Assembly (NCBI RefSeq): GCF_026262505.1
Contig: NC_067204.1
Span: forward strand, 5,055,797 to 5,119,796
DNA: 64,000 bases
Source of the DNA: Trichomonas vaginalis G3
Lineage: Eukaryota > Parabasalia > Trichomonadida > Trichomonadidae
Direction: 5' to 3'
The position numbers and the translations under genes are program-made. The first letter of the stretch is position 1, and every line of letters starts with the position of its first letter. The notes beneath the pieces were generated by a model that was given only the letters and a program-made list of their open reading frames with translations, was not told where the DNA came from and did no database searches. Positions 62,014 through 64,000 of this stretch are shown here, piece by piece.

Positions 62014-63006
62014 GAAACTGAATCTTATGAGGCGGTGATCTTGAATCACTACCTCATAAGGTTCAGTTTCATATAAAATTTGTTGCAATTTGTTATTCTT
62101 TTGCAATTATTTCTTATAAGATTTTACATCTTTTAGCGGGGAATGTTTATTATCATGTATATATTATAAATATCTACACGATAACGAACATTCCTCGCTA
62201 AATTGCTGAAAAACTTTGAGGAAATGTCGAACAATTTCCTCAAAGTTTCTCAGATTTATATAGATCACTAGAGTCCCCTAGGCACTGATTCTGGTTCAGT
62301 ACCTAGGAGGCTCTAGTTCTCTAACGAACTGATAAAATGTTTTTAAATTTTTGGATATTGCTACCTGTGAAGCACTGACTTCAAGTCAGTACCTCACAGG
62401 TAGCAATTACATTGAAAGATGGGAGAAACTTTGTCCGAATGTTAAACTATTCGGACAAAGTTTCTCCCATTTGTAGTGGAGATGGAAGGCTTTGAGGTAT
62501 ATTATATTAATGTATACCCCAAAGCCTTCCATCTCCACTTGAAAGTTCCAAAACTTTGGGTTAATAGTTTGCAATTAACCCAAAGTTTTGGAACTTTCTA
62601 GAAGAATTGCAGGGTAAGAGGTACATATTCATACTATGTACCTCTTACCCTCCAATTCCTTCCTTAACATAAACAAATTTGGAGTTAATTGTTTGCAATT
62701 AACTCCGGGTTTGTTGACCTCCAAATGAAAATGAAAGGGTAAGAGGTATATAGTGACCCTATATGCCTCTTACCCTTTCATTCTCATTAATTATGGGAGA
62801 AACTTTGGCCGAATGTTAAATTATTCGACCAAAGTTTCTCCCATTTTTTGAAGGGATTGGAGGCTATGAGATACTGATGCAATGTCAGTACCTCATGGCC
62901 TCCAATTCCATCCTGAAACTGATCAAAGTGGACCTTACATGCATTTGAAATTTGCCATGTAAAGTCCACTTTTTGAGAGAGAGGATTTGACTGCGTCAAA
63001 TCCTCT
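62014..63006. repeat. array of 15 consecutive long hairpins
   Basis: Nearly all of this kilobase is inverted repeat. Positions and paired stem lengths: 62,014-62,070 (19 bp, 1 mismatch); 62,132-62,202 (23, 3); 62,206-62,253 (20, 1); 62,267-62,317 (22, 3); 62,357-62,407 (24, 2); 62,419-62,470 (22, 0); 62,475-62,539 (27, 1); 62,541-62,598 (25, 0); 62,604-62,658 (24, 1); 62,672-62,715 (19, 3); 62,724-62,788 (30, 2); 62,793-62,844 (22, 1); 62,853-62,909 (about 25, 3); 62,925-62,972 (17-20, 1); 62,980-63,006 (12, 0). Loops are mostly 3-12 bases. Of 22 mismatches only one is a transversion. No coding frame spans the array. Confidence 0.95.
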
Positions 63007-63055
63007 TTTTCGTTTACGAGAAAATTTCAAATTTTAATTTTTTGAAAAAAGAGGC

Positions 63056-63092
63056 CACCCGTATGTACGTTTATTTGAGAGGAGGAGGATTA
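63056..63092 (+). repeat. 37-bp direct repeat, copy 2
   Basis: Identical to 61,571-61,607, 1,485 bases apart, 50 bases beyond the last hairpin. Confidence 0.95.
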
Positions 63093-63732
63093 TATTTTTG
63101 AAAGGGTGAAACATTATGAATATGTTAATTATATAATAATATGTATTATTATAAAAAAGAAAAAATAAAGCACGTTAAAATTTTTCTTTCTTGATTTTTT
63201 ACAAAATCTACTTAGAATTATGCAAAATATGACTAAATAATTATAAATTTCAAGTTAAATTTTAATTTTGATAAATAATTTAAATTTCAAAATATCAAGT
63301 TCAGTTCGACTATGTATGTAGTAATTCCTCAATAAAGTGCCAAAACCCTATTAAAATATATGAACATTTTCAACATTTTAATGTTTTTATTTAAAATTTG
63401 TTGGAATATGAGCTTCAAACAATTATTATGTAAATAAAAATAATTAAATATATGTATTTATTCGTATTACAACCGTAGTAAGTCGATTCTTCCTTCTTCT
63501 ACTGAGTTTTGAATTTGATTTCGAATTGTAAAGAGATTCAAAGGGAAAATACTAGCGGAGAAAAACTACCTCCATGAAAGGGTCAGAATGGAGTCAAGTT
63601 GTATTTTTTGATATTTTTTGCTTTTCGAGCCTAAATAGGTAGCCAAGATAATGCCTAAAAATAAGGTTCTAAATTCTGAAGTTTACATGATCCTCTCGTG
63701 TGCACCCTTAAATTCAATTAGTTCACACCAGT
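63093..63732. other. host intergenic DNA before the bZIP gene
   Basis: AT-rich with no supported gene. GTTCACACCAGT, a weak initiator-like string, lies directly before the ATG at 63,733. Confidence 0.5.
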
Positions 63733-64000
63733 ATGGCTTCAATTGCAATTCCTCCTGGCCTCTTTCAACAACAAATGCCAATGTTCCCAGTACATAACCA
63801 ACCTCAACATGAACAAATATCTGGACTACCACTTGAAATAGAGCAAAAAACTCAAAATTTAATTCTAATGACTGGTGATGCTGGACCAAGAAGATGGAGA
63901 AAGACAAAAACAGACTACTTAAAGAAATTAGAGACTGATAATGGCGATCTAAAAACACATGTCGTCGAATTACAACAGCAAATTAGTGGCTTACAAGCCC
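63733..64000 (+). CDS. bZIP-like DNA-binding protein, N-terminal part, runs off the window
   Basis: The ATG at 63,733 gives MASIAIPPGLFQQQMPMFPV, a Pro/Gln-rich stretch, then a basic segment RRWRKTKTDYLKKLE and a zipper with Leu at four successive heptad positions (LKKLETDNGDLK, VVELQQQISGL). The Arg/Lys spacing to the first zipper Leu is about that of bZIP transcription factors, though the usual Asn and Cys/Ser of the basic region are not evident in this part. The gene continues beyond 64,000, so length and activation domains are unknown. Nuclear transcription regulator by inference. Confidence 0.6.
   Translation, partial: MASIAIPPGLFQQQMPMFPVHNQPQHEQISGLPLEIEQKTQNLILMTGDAGPRRWRKTKTDYLKKLETDNGDLKTHVVELQQQISGLQA

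Noticed and set aside
62014-63006. CRISPR array or integron attC array
   Set aside because: There is no constant repeat with variable spacers and no cassette genes; each unit is an inverted repeat with its own stem.

Overview
The window reads as AT-rich nuclear DNA of a parabasalid (trichomonad) protist. This is an inference from four things: compact intronless host genes with short spacers, initiator-like TCAY(W)TTT motifs just upstream of several starts, two Maverick/Polinton virus-like elements, and a Mutator-like element. The species cannot be fixed from the sequence alone.

Layout. (1) 1 to about 19,333: most of a Maverick-type virus-like fossil (Maverick-1), open at the left edge. It carries a protein-primed type B DNA polymerase, an SF3/D5-like helicase, an A32/FtsK-like packaging ATPase, major and minor capsid genes, an HNH/NUMOD4-like gene and many small genes. 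It is broken in many places. (2) 19,377-32,701: a host island with a one-pass membrane protein, a disordered RG/Q-rich protein, a 905-residue coiled-coil protein, casein kinase 2 alpha, the N-terminal acetyltransferase NAA40, a NOT2/3/5-type CCR4-NOT subunit, a MYCBP/AMY-1 homologue, an ARF GTPase and a probable ADA3 homologue. (3) 32,708-49,532: a complete-length second Maverick (Maverick-2; 16,825 bp) with 815-bp terminal inverted repeats (TIRs) and a 6-bp target duplication. It has capsid, ATPase, integrase, polymerase and collar-type fibre genes; the polymerase and some other genes are broken, about ten breaks in all. (4) 49,541-61,246: an 11.7-kb foldback Mutator-like element with a 9-bp target duplication. 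Its very long arms are filled with a 35-bp minisatellite, and its centre holds a SWIM zinc-finger transposase remnant and a 19-bp minisatellite. Maverick-2 sits exactly inside the left target duplication of this element. (5) 61,247-64,000: host DNA with an array of 15 consecutive long hairpins (62,014-63,006), then the start of a bZIP gene that runs off the window.

The most unusual item is the hairpin array. Its stems of 12 to 30 bp differ from hairpin to hairpin but are almost perfectly paired, and their apex sequences fall into a few recurring classes. Other items worth attention are the Maverick-2 TIR, which encodes a protein and supplies the promoter and start codon of the first inner gene at both ends; the element-specific promoter signatures; a hairpin plus AATATATTTT module shared by both Mavericks; a conserved roughly 200-residue gene family shared by both; and the polymerase plus SF3 helicase combination in Maverick-1, which recalls virophage (Mavirus-like) gene content.
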